From NCBI RefSeq assembly GCF_025564085.1, contig NZ_JAMGZJ010000078.1, positions 186,001 to 250,000 on the forward strand: 64,000 bases of DNA. The letters are read 5' to 3'. Shown here piece after piece: positions 49,817-56,743 of this stretch (its first letter is position 1; every line of letters starts with the position of its first letter). The notes under the pieces are model-generated. The model had not been told where the DNA came from and searched no databases. It saw nothing but the letters and a program-made list of their open reading frames with translations. The DNA is from Silvania confinis (GTDB lineage Bacteria; Pseudomonadota; Gammaproteobacteria; Enterobacterales; Enterobacteriaceae). The position numbers and the translations under genes were made by a program.

Positions 49817-50739
49817 ACACCACCCTGATGGATCACGCGACCGACACCATAACCGTAGGGTCGAAAAGCTTTGCCACCGCTGCGAAGCTCTTTGACCCGG
49901 CGACGCGACGCAGCGTGCTGATGCTCTACGCCTGGTGCCGCTACTGCGACGACGTTATCGATGGCCAGCAGTTGGGGTTTAATGCCGCCCCGGTGGACAG
50001 CGTTCAGGCCGAGCTGCGCCTGGATATGCTTAAAATTCAGACCCAGCGCGCGTGGGAGGGGGCCGAGATGCGCGAGCCCGCCTTTGCCGCCTTTCAGGAG
50101 GTGGCGCTGGGCCACAGCATCCCGCTCCAGTTGGCTTACGATCATCTTGATGGCTTTGCCATGGACGTGCGCGAAACGCGATACCACACCTTTGATGACA
50201 CCCTGCAATATTGCTATCGCGTGGCGGGAGTGGTGGGGTTGATGATGGCCAGAGTGATGGGCGTGCGCGATGAAGCGGTGCTCGACCGCGCCTGTGATTT
50301 GGGTCTGGCGTTTCAGCTGACCAATATCGCCAGGGATATCGTCGAGGACGCCCGGGTTGGCCGCTGTTATCTGCCCGCGCAATGGCTGGCCGAGGCCAAC
50401 ATCAACCCGCAGGCACTGGCCGAACCCACGATGCGCGAGCCGCTCGCGGGACTTGCCCGGCGGCTGGTGGCAGAAGCTGAGCCTTACTATGCCTCGGCCC
50501 GACAAGGTCTGGCCGGACTGCCGCTGCGATCTGCCTGGGCGATAGCTTCGGCGCACGGGGTGTATCGCGAGATTGGCGTGAAGGTGAGCGCAGCAGGTCC
50601 TCGCGCCTGGGATAAACGGCAGGGAACCAGCGGTGTTGAGAAGGCGGGATTGCTGTTAAAAGGGGCCAGGCTGGCGCTTACTTCTCGTTTTGCGACACAG
50701 TCTCCGCGCCCGCCTGAGCTCTGGCAGCGACCGCGCTAG
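49813..50739 (+). CDS. crtB: Phytoene synthase CrtB
   Basis: 308 residues. Aspartate motifs YCRYCDDVIDG and NIARDIVEDARVGRCYLP bind the diphosphate. It condenses two GGPP to phytoene. The last 62 bases overlap the end of crtZ on the other strand. Confidence 0.95.
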   Translation: MNTTLMDHATDTITVGSKSFATAAKLFDPATRRSVLMLYAWCRYCDDVIDGQQLGFNAAPVDSVQAELRLDMLKIQTQRAWEGAEMREPAFAAFQEVALGHSIPLQLAYDHLDGFAMDVRETRYHTFDDTLQYCYRVAGVVGLMMARVMGVRDEAVLDRACDLGLAFQLTNIARDIVEDARVGRCYLPAQWLAEANINPQALAEPTMREPLAGLARRLVAEAEPYYASARQGLAGLPLRSAWAIASAHGVYREIGVKVSAAGPRAWDKRQGTSGVEKAGLLLKGARLALTSRFATQSPRPPELWQRPR

Positions 50740-51202
50740 CCTTGCGCTGGCGCAACGTGGCCTGCAATTTTTCGATCGACGGCGCATAGAGGAACCCAAA
50801 GGAGACGCAGTCCTCTTTGCCCCGCACCGCGTGGTGCAGTCGGTGCGCCAGATACAGCCGCTTGAGATATCCCCGGCGCGGGATGTAGCGAAACGGCCAG
50901 CGCTGGTGCACCAGCCCATCATGGACCATAAAATAGAGCGCGCCGTACAGCGTCATCCCGGCCCCAATCCACTGTAGCGGCCAGATGCCCCACGTCCCCA
51001 GCGCAATCAGCGCAATCGCCAGTACGGCAAACACCATCGCGTACAGGTCGTTCACCTCAAACCAGCTCGTGCGCGGCTCGTGGTGGGACTCATGCCATCC
51101 CCAACCCCAGCCGTGCATGACGTACTTGTGCGCAAGGGCGGCGACTAACTCCATGGCGGCAACGGTTAAAAGCACGATTACGGTGTTGTATAGGGCGAGC
51201 AT
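50678..51202 (-). CDS. crtZ: Beta-carotene hydroxylase CrtZ
   Basis: 174 residues, about four membrane helices. Diiron histidines: H25-x4-H30, H37-x2-HH41, H94-x4-H99, H120-x2-HH124. It hydroxylates both rings of beta-carotene to zeaxanthin. Convergent with crtB. Start ATG at 51202; AAAGG lies seven bases upstream after a run of C. The prophage begins directly upstream. Confidence 0.94.
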   Translation of the reverse strand: MLALYNTVIVLLTVAAMELVAALAHKYVMHGWGWGWHESHHEPRTSWFEVNDLYAMVFAVLAIALIALGTWGIWPLQWIGAGMTLYGALYFMVHDGLVHQRWPFRYIPRRGYLKRLYLAHRLHHAVRGKEDCVSFGFLYAPSIEKLQATLRQRKASAVAARAQAGAETVSQNEK

Positions 51203-51276
51203 GGGGGGCCTTTGGGTGGGTGGTTTCAGGTATTAAGCGTAACAGGTAATTGGGGGGGGAGGGATGGAGTGGGGGA
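51199..51276 (+). other. G-rich tract upstream of crtZ at the prophage edge
   Basis: Two clusters of G runs: GGGGGGCCTTTGGGTGGGTGG (51197-51217) in part, and GGGGGGGGAGGG-ATGGAGT-GGGGG (51252-51275). Either could form a G-quadruplex on the plus strand, the template strand for crtZ. Confidence 0.4.
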
Positions 51277-51303
51277 TTTAATGCTGAACAGCAGAAAACA
51301 AAA

Positions 51304-51325
51304 AACCCATTTATGTAAACGGGTT
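51304..51325 (-). terminator. Integrase gene terminator
   Basis: On the minus strand AACCCGTTTA pairs with TAAATGGGTT and is followed by TTTTTTG. It lies 60 bases after the int stop codon. Confidence 0.75.
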
Positions 51326-51384
51326 AGTGAAAACAATGACTTGCAAGATAATCAATAAGTTAGGTTAGTGGTAAGGAGTGGCGA

Positions 51385-52437
51385 TTACGGGGCAATGCCA
51401 ACCGCTGCCGCCACTTTGTCGCCACTTGGCAGGGTCGCTAACGGGTTGAAGCGCAGGGCAGTTTCAAGGTGATCAGGAGCCAGGTGAGCATAGCGCATGG
51501 TCATTTTGATGTCGTGGTGACCGAGAATTTTTTGTAGGGCAAGAATGTTTCCGCCCGACATCATAAAATGCGCTGCAAATGTGTGGCGCAGAACGTGGGT
51601 AAGCTGGCCGCGCGGAAGCACAATGGAGGTTTTGTCCATCACTGACAAGAACTGGAAGTAGCAATCCGTAAAGAACTTGAAGCCGTCCAGGGCAATGATT
51701 TCCTCGTAAAGCTCTTTGCTAATCGGAATGCTTCGGTTCTTTTTGCCTTTGGTCCTGACGAATGTGATTCGGTATTTTGTGACCTGAGAACGGGTCAGAT
51801 TCACAGCTTCACGCCAGCGTGCCCCTGTGCTTAAGCATATTTTAACAACCAGAGCGAGCAGGGGGTTTTGGTGATTGCAGTCGTACAAAAGCTCAGTAAT
51901 TTGTTCATGCGTTAGCCAGGCCATCTCCTTTTCTGCGATGGTGAACTTGCGCATGTTCTCCAGTGGGTTCGGTGCTGTCCATTCTCCGAGTCGGGCCAGC
52001 TCGCTAAAAACACCGCTCAGATAGCTTTGTTCAAGGTTGATTGTTACCGGGCTGGCACCTTTCTTCCACTTCTCACTGAAATAGATTTCACCCGTTAGGC
52101 GTTTGTCACGGTAATGCGCGAACAATTTCGAGCTGAGATCAGTAGCAAGAGGGTTTCCGAGTGCATCGACCATCAGGACCAGCTTGTCGTAAACATGTTC
52201 ACCAGCGGTAAGAGATTTGCCGTGCAGTTTGAACCAGAGTTCAACCACGTCTTTCAGAGTCCGACGGTCTACCGATTCACCTAGCCAGGGCTTAGCCTCT
52301 GCCTCATCCATCGTGTGACGCTCAAAGGACAATGCTTCGCCTTTGGTGGCGAACTGCTTGCGTACACGACGCCCGCTGCGCCCGGCGGGGTAGCATTCAC
52401 AAATCCATTTTCCTGTGTCGAGTTTTCGTACTGCCAT
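51385..52437 (-). CDS. int: P2-family tyrosine recombinase integrase
   Basis: 350 residues from the ATG at 52437. The N-terminal MAVRKLDTGKWICECYPAGRSGRRVRKQF is the arm-binding domain of P2-like integrases; a SAM-like core-binding domain follows. Catalytic residues: Arg in STGARWREA, His/Arg in LTHVLRHTFAAHF, His in LGHHDIKMT and Tyr in MRYAHL. It integrates the phage next to crtZ. A terminator-like hairpin and a T run directly precede the start codon. Confidence 0.94.
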   Translation of the reverse strand: MAVRKLDTGKWICECYPAGRSGRRVRKQFATKGEALSFERHTMDEAEAKPWLGESVDRRTLKDVVELWFKLHGKSLTAGEHVYDKLVLMVDALGNPLATDLSSKLFAHYRDKRLTGEIYFSEKWKKGASPVTINLEQSYLSGVFSELARLGEWTAPNPLENMRKFTIAEKEMAWLTHEQITELLYDCNHQNPLLALVVKICLSTGARWREAVNLTRSQVTKYRITFVRTKGKKNRSIPISKELYEEIIALDGFKFFTDCYFQFLSVMDKTSIVLPRGQLTHVLRHTFAAHFMMSGGNILALQKILGHHDIKMTMRYAHLAPDHLETALRFNPLATLPSGDKVAAAVGIAP

Positions 52438-52443
52438 AAAAAA

Positions 52444-52463
52444 AGCCCTCATGTCTGAGGGCT
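52444..52463 (-). terminator. Hairpin plus T6 directly before the int start codon
   Basis: On the minus strand AGCCCTCA-GACA-TGAGGGCT, then six T, then ATG of int. It looks like an intrinsic terminator for the repressor-cargo transcript and also encloses the only Shine-Dalgarno-like bases (GAGGG) of int. Confidence 0.7.
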
Positions 52464-52469
52464 AAATTT

Positions 52470-52489
52470 AACTGTATGTTTGGACAGGG
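52470..52489. promoter_or_regulatory. Possible weak LexA site upstream of int
   Basis: AACTGTATGTTTGGACAGGG contains CTG-N10-CAG with CTGT/ACAG ends, the LexA frame, but a GC-containing centre. Clearly weaker than the site at 59205. Confidence 0.35.
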
Positions 52490-52528
52490 GTCAATGTTTG
52501 ATATATTTTTTGTATACATCGTATATTT

Positions 52529-53134
52529 TTACTTCTGCATTTCCCATCTCAGCGACTGCATCAACATTGTATAAATGTTAAATAAAAATGTTTTTAAGGT
52601 GAGAACAAGAAAAACAGCACTGCTGCCAACTATTATATACACTATTTTAACTCCAATTATTTTTTCACAATGAGGGATCATTAGCGCTTTAAGTATTTTT
52701 GTAATTAAACCATTTTCCTGTCCAAACATGAGAATGATTAAGTAAATAATAGACCATGTGATAAAATGGATGAAAACTCGCATGAAAACGCCATAAACAT
52801 ATTTCAAATAACTAAGGTTGTATTTAGGGTGCTTAACTTCCATTAGAGCAAGGAAAAGTTCGGGTTTGTTTATTGTAGCAAAAATAGTAAATCCTGTTAT
52901 CAGAAAGCCAAGGGTTGTAGTGGTGAAACCAAATATTAAAGGAGCCCATTGTCTTACTGATGATATTAACTCTACAGATGAAGAAAGCCAGAACGCATTG
53001 AAAATTAATGCCAAAGATAATGCTAATGTAAAATAGAAATCAAAGGTATTTATTTTTATTTCTCTTGTTAGTCTATATACATCAAACAAAGATGTCTCTT
53101 TAACTAACTCATTTGGGTCAAATGTATATTTCAT
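52529..53134 (-). CDS. Cargo module 1: four-helix membrane protein of unknown function
   Basis: 201 residues, AT-rich. Hydrophobic helices at about 32-52, 64-87, 112-137 and 160-186, with no signal peptide. A short charged N-terminal tail (DPNELVKETSLFDVYRLTREIK) and the loop NKPELFLALMEVKHPKYN are cytosolic by the positive-inside rule. I do not recognise the family. It starts one base after the stop of the 350-residue partner (TAGCATG) and has AGGTGG as ribosome binding site, so the two are made together. Pairs of a soluble sensor and a small multi-helix protein often serve as abortive-infection modules; that role here is inference. Confidence 0.75.
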   Translation of the reverse strand: MKYTFDPNELVKETSLFDVYRLTREIKINTFDFYFTLALSLALIFNAFWLSSSVELISSVRQWAPLIFGFTTTTLGFLITGFTIFATINKPELFLALMEVKHPKYNLSYLKYVYGVFMRVFIHFITWSIIYLIILMFGQENGLITKILKALMIPHCEKIIGVKIVYIIVGSSAVFLVLTLKTFLFNIYTMLMQSLRWEMQK

Positions 53135-53135
53135 G

Positions 53136-54188
53136 CTAGAGCCACCTATTAATGATAGATGTTATCTTTGATATAATATTAGCACGATCTGGACGATTAG
53201 GCACAATAATATCCCCCTCTTCCTTTAATTCATTAAATGAGATATACGCCTCTCTAGACGCTTTTTCTAAATCTGAATCTAAATCAGGTTTAGGTGTTTT
53301 GAGAGTAAAGCTCTCATTATTCCCAGAGAGTGTAGCACCATTTTCATCTTTCCCTGAGATAACAACTTTTGAATTTGCCATTTGTGTTGCGCTTGTTGTT
53401 TTTTCGACAACTGCACTTGAGTTTAATCCATCTTCTGTTCTGTTTGTATATACCAATTGAGCCTTATTACTGTTCAGGTCCTCTTTTTCTCTTTCAATTT
53501 TACGCCAAAAATCATCAAGAGATATATTTTCACTATTTGTAGGAAGAAGTTCTATGGATAATCTATTTACGACTGAAAAGAGTTCCACGAAGTTATTTAA
53601 AGTTCTAGGATCAGTCAATGGTGTTACACGTAGTTTTGGTACCCCAAGTTTTTCATAAATATCTTTCTTGTAAATTCTTTTAACATGAGGTTTTTTCTTT
53701 CTGGTTCTTTTATTTTTAAGAATCTCATAGTCAACGAAAGAGTTGTAGCGTTTTGCTAAACAGTGTTTACTCGTATTTTCAAACTCTTCAAGAGTTGGTG
53801 CGCCAGCAACTTCTTTGCATAGCATTAATCTATGGTCATTAAGAATTAGGATGAATATTGAGCTGGGATGGCTTTCAAGTGTTTGGTGATCTTGAATTAT
53901 CACACCATCTCGGAATATTTGATCACGTTTTAATGTGGTTTTTTTTATTATTCTTCCGCAAATGGCAATTGTAGGAAAAGGCAATGGGCCTTCAAACTGA
54001 GCATCAATAGTGTCTAAAGAGATTAAGCGTGTTTCTGTAAAGAAATACTCTGTATCTTTAAATTTCCTAATGTATTTTTCATCTGAGAATGAAGGTAAAA
54101 CTATGCTTTCAAAAGCATCCAATAGTACTTTATCTGTACCAAAATTCAATGTGTAGTTAGCAAATTCAATTGTTTTTGTGAAACTCAT
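53136..54188 (-). CDS. Cargo module 1: unrecognised 350-residue cytosolic protein
   Basis: 350 residues, about one third GC, no signal peptide or membrane segment. The N-terminal half mixes strands and helices (FPTIAICGRIIKKTTLKRD; SIFILILNDHRLMLCKEV). A basic stretch NKRTRKKKPHVKRIYKK spans about residues 158-174. The last third has VVISGKDENGATLSGNNES, a beta-hairpin pattern I remember in uncharacterised phage-borne DUF4747-like proteins; this is only a resemblance. It starts two bases after the repressor stop codon, with its ribosome binding site inside the repressor gene, so it is cotranscribed with CI in the lysogen. No known function. Confidence 0.75.
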   Translation of the reverse strand: MSFTKTIEFANYTLNFGTDKVLLDAFESIVLPSFSDEKYIRKFKDTEYFFTETRLISLDTIDAQFEGPLPFPTIAICGRIIKKTTLKRDQIFRDGVIIQDHQTLESHPSSIFILILNDHRLMLCKEVAGAPTLEEFENTSKHCLAKRYNSFVDYEILKNKRTRKKKPHVKRIYKKDIYEKLGVPKLRVTPLTDPRTLNNFVELFSVVNRLSIELLPTNSENISLDDFWRKIEREKEDLNSNKAQLVYTNRTEDGLNSSAVVEKTTSATQMANSKVVISGKDENGATLSGNNESFTLKTPKPDLDSDLEKASREAYISFNELKEEGDIIVPNRPDRANIISKITSIINRWL

Positions 54189-54190
54189 GC

Positions 54191-54754
54191 TTAAACCCTT
54201 CTTTTTATTATGCCTTTAATGTGGTTATTAATTTCTATATCAGCTGCACCACACTCAAAACTATATTTTTCATTTTCAACTCGGATGCGATTGTTTGGTA
54301 GTTTGTAAACACTTCTTAAACTAAATTGACCATCAATCGATATTAACCATAGTCCATCAACGAGATTATACTCTTTACTTATAATATAAGATTCGTAATT
54401 GTCATTAACAATATAAGGCTGGTTTAGGATCTCAGGTAAAAGCTCTCGAGAAATAGAACGCTGTTGAATATTGATTAGTTCTCCATCATGCAGGTCAAAG
54501 GAGTCTAGTGTGATGAGTTCAGTGGTGCTGATTTGATTCAGCACGCCCTTACCTGATGTTAACCATTCGAGTGAAACACCGGTTTCCAATGAGCATCTTA
54601 TAACCCAGTCAGCGGGGAATATATCTCGCATGTAGCGAGTAGCCATAGTGCTCTTAGATACGCCTAAATGGTCACATAGAGCTTGACGGGTTGAGAACCC
54701 GTATGCCTCAACCAGACGTTCAATTGCTTTCTTTCCGCCGGAATTGAAATCCAA
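54191..54754 (-). CDS. cI: CI-type prophage repressor (186 CI family)
   Basis: 187 residues if started at the TTG at 54754, which follows GGAGG after four bases and gives LDFNSGGKKAIERLVEAYG as in 186-like repressors. An ATG at 54841 would add 29 residues but would lie in the expected operator. The HTH is STRQALCDHLGVSKSTMATRYMRD. The C-terminal half (DGLWLISIDGQFSLRSVYKLP) matches the oligomerisation domain of this family and lacks an S24 self-cleavage site. It maintains lysogeny and heads a tight operon with both cargo genes. Confidence 0.88.
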   Translation of the reverse strand: MDFNSGGKKAIERLVEAYGFSTRQALCDHLGVSKSTMATRYMRDIFPADWVIRCSLETGVSLEWLTSGKGVLNQISTTELITLDSFDLHDGELINIQQRSISRELLPEILNQPYIVNDNYESYIISKEYNLVDGLWLISIDGQFSLRSVYKLPNNRIRVENEKYSFECGAADIEINNHIKGIIKRRV

Positions 54755-54900
54755 AAGTCCTCCAAAACAATCTGAATTGCATTGACAGATTCCAAAAGCG
54801 ATCTTAAAGTTGAACTCGAAGTGTTCTTTTGGAGCCTTCACAACTAATCACGATAAACAACGGCTCGCCACAAGCCGAACTAAAGAAGGAATGTTGCACC
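54755..54900. promoter_or_regulatory. Genetic switch region between repressor and early genes
   Basis: 146 bases between divergent cI and apl-like genes. Contains the inverted repeat CGGCT/AGCCG (54861-54877). Expected to hold the lytic and lysogenic promoters and CI operators; I cannot assign them base by base. Confidence 0.5.
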
Positions 54901-55104
54901 ATGACCCCAAACATTTCAATCACTCTGAATACACCGCACGTCACAATTGAGCGCTATAGCGAACTTACAGGCCTGCCAGTCGATACGATCAATGACATGT
55001 TGGCTGATGGTCGCCTTCCGCGCCATCGTCTCCGTAAAGATAAAAAGCGCGAAAAAGTCATGATTAACATTGCTGCTCTGACTGTGGATGCACTATCGGC
55101 TTAA
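54901..55104 (+). CDS. Apl/Cox-like excisionase and switch protein
   Basis: 67 residues from the ATG at 54901, about ten bases after AAGGA. The sequence TIERYSELTGLPVDTINDMLADGRLPRHR is a winged-HTH of the Cox/Apl type. It should direct excision and repress the lysogenic promoter. Position as first gene on the lytic side supports this. Confidence 0.82.
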   Translation: MTPNISITLNTPHVTIERYSELTGLPVDTINDMLADGRLPRHRLRKDKKREKVMINIAALTVDALSA

Positions 55105-55170
55105 GAAATTTTTTGCTTATCGCACTCATCTTTAAGGTTCGATATTGCGATAAGTACGGAGATGAAAACT

Positions 55171-55680
55171 ATGTTTGATTATAAAGTTTCCAAACACGGA
55201 CACTTTGATGAAGCTTGCCGCACCTTCGCTCTACACCACAACATGGCGAAGCTGGCAGAACGTGCAGGTATGAACGTTCAGACCCTGCGTAACAAGCTCA
55301 ACCCGGAGCAACCGCATCAGCTCACAGCGCCCGATATTTGGCTGTTAACCGATCTCACCGAAGATTCAACGCTGGTTGATGGATTTCTGGCGCAGATTCA
55401 TTGCCTGCCATGCGTACCTACCAATGAAGTCGCACGGGACAAAATGCCGCAGTACGTCCTGAAAGCCACCGCCGAGATCGGTCGTGTAGCTGCAAGTGCG
55501 GTTTCTGGTGTTCAGCTAAATGCGACCACCCGCCGGCAGGTCGTCGAAAGCGTCAATTCTGTTACTCGTCTAATGGCACTTACCGCTATTTCTCTGCAGG
55601 CTCGTTTACAGGCTAATCCTGCAATGGCCAGTGTCGTCGATACCGTGACGGGCCTTGGTTCTTCGTTTGGGCTGAGCTGA
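55171..55680 (+). CDS. Phage regulatory protein CII (P2/186 type)
   Basis: 169 residues from the ATG at 55171, preceded by GGAG at nine bases. CRTFALHHNMAKLAERAGMNVQTLRNKLNPEQPHQLT is the HTH region of the 186 CII family, which activates the establishment promoter for CI. The C-terminal part is helical. Confidence 0.88.
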   Translation: MFDYKVSKHGHFDEACRTFALHHNMAKLAERAGMNVQTLRNKLNPEQPHQLTAPDIWLLTDLTEDSTLVDGFLAQIHCLPCVPTNEVARDKMPQYVLKATAEIGRVAASAVSGVQLNATTRRQVVESVNSVTRLMALTAISLQARLQANPAMASVVDTVTGLGSSFGLS

Positions 55681-55687
55681 GGTGTTT

Positions 55688-55888
55688 ATGCTGAACAATG
55701 AACCCTCATTTGCGTCTCTTCTAGTTAAGCAAAGCTCGGCAATGCACTGCGGCCATGGCTGGATCATGGGGAAAGATGGTAAGCGCTGGCATCCGTGCCG
55801 CTCGCAGGATGCACTGTTGGCCGACCTGTCCACTATCCAACAGGGGAAACCATGGCTATTGAAGGTCCTGCAGCGACTGTTCCACTGA
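55688..55888 (+). CDS. Fil-like small phage protein
   Basis: 66 residues from the ATG at 55688 (GAGGTGTTT upstream). HCGHGWIMGKDGKRWHPCRSQDAL resembles the phage filamentation (Fil) family of 186-like phages, whose product blocks host division when overproduced. The CxxH...HPC pattern could bind a metal. Overlaps the next gene by 37 bases. Confidence 0.6.
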   Translation: MLNNEPSFASLLVKQSSAMHCGHGWIMGKDGKRWHPCRSQDALLADLSTIQQGKPWLLKVLQRLFH

Positions 55889-56193
55889 GTACCGGTCAGC
55901 GCCTGAATGGGCTGAACCACATCGCGGAGCTGAGAGCAAAAGTGTTTGGTCTGAATATTGAGCGAGAGCTGGAACGGTTTATTAATGAGATGCGCGATCC
56001 CCGCGACATTAACCACAAACAAAACGAGAGGGCACTGGCCGCCATATTCTTCATGGCAAAAATTCCGGCAGAACGTCACAGCGTCAATATTAATGAGCTG
56101 ACCACTGACGAAACGCGGGAGCTGATTAAAGCAATGAATCATTTTCGTGCAGTGGTGAGCTTATTTCCCAAACGGCTAACCATGCCGAATTAA
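55852..56193 (+). CDS. Small early phage protein (DUF5347-like)
   Basis: 113 residues from the ATG at 55852, five bases after AGGGG. Helical; FGLNIERELERFINEMRDPRDINHKQNERALAAIFFMAKIP is a stretch I recall as conserved in P2-like early regions. Function unknown. Confidence 0.75.
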   Translation: MAIEGPAATVPLSTGQRLNGLNHIAELRAKVFGLNIERELERFINEMRDPRDINHKQNERALAAIFFMAKIPAERHSVNINELTTDETRELIKAMNHFRAVVSLFPKRLTMPN

Positions 56194-56260
56194 CCCAAAA
56201 CAGAAATTAATGGCGTAAACCCGCCGGGCATTCTTTTGCCCTAATTCAGGAGAATTGATT

Positions 56261-56497
56261 ATGCGAAATAGTGAAACCCGCACCACCAAAACCGGACCGG
56301 ATGATGCTGGTTTATTCCAGCTGTTTAACGAGACTCGCCTGGATGAGCGTAAAAGCTGCGCCTTTGCCTTTTCCATCCGCATGGAGGCACTGGCGCTTCA
56401 CATCCTACAGAAGGAAATGAATGGAGTGGAGGCAGCGGAATTACTGCGCCGTGAAGTTGCCCGTTATGAAGCTGAATCACGCGGGGACTGGCACTGA
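56261..56497 (+). CDS. DUF2732-like small phage protein
   Basis: 78 residues from the ATG at 56261 after AGGAG. LFQLFNETRLDERKSCAFAFSIRMEALALHI and AELLRREVARYE are typical of this P2-like early-region family. Overlaps the next gene as ATGG/TGA. Function unknown. Confidence 0.8.
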   Translation: MRNSETRTTKTGPDDAGLFQLFNETRLDERKSCAFAFSIRMEALALHILQKEMNGVEAAELLRREVARYEAESRGDWH

Positions 56498-56724
56498 TGG
56501 CTGATTCCATGGATCTCGTACAGCAGCGCGTCGAAGAAAACCTGCAGCGCCATATTCATAACGCCCGCACCAGAAAGCCAGGCATTGCTCGCGTTCTTTG
56601 CATCGACTGTGACGCGCAAATACCAACGGCTCGCAGACAAGCCATTCCGGGCGTGCAGTGTTGCGTGACGTGTCAGGAAATCGCAGAACTGAAAGGCAAG
56701 CACTACACCCGAGGCGTGCTGTGA
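56497..56724 (+). CDS. TraR/DksA-family zinc finger protein
   Basis: 75 residues. The C-terminal [27 protein letters not shown] is the four-cysteine DksA/TraR zinc finger. The short form lacks most of the coiled coil, like TraR of F and phage homologues that bind the RNA polymerase secondary channel. Confidence 0.88.
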   Translation: MADSMDLVQQRVEENLQRHIHNARTRKPGIARVLCIDCDAQIPTARRQAIPGVQCCVTCQEIAELKGKHYTRGVL

Positions 56725-56743
56725 GCTTCGGAGCCTGTCAGTG

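Noticed and set aside
51297..51325. The AAAAAACCCAT stretch as the 3' end of the sRNA gene rybB, which lies near ybjK in E. coli, and as attachment site
   Set aside because: The conserved RybB sequence after the terminator is absent, and the hairpin is well explained as the int terminator.
52470..52489. Treating the CTG-N10-CAG upstream of int as a certain LexA box
   Set aside because: The centre deviates from the AT-rich consensus; kept only as a low-confidence site.
54755..54841. ATG at 54841 as the CI repressor start
   Set aside because: The extra residues have no counterpart in 186-like repressors, and the TTG at 54754 has a strong GGAGG before it.
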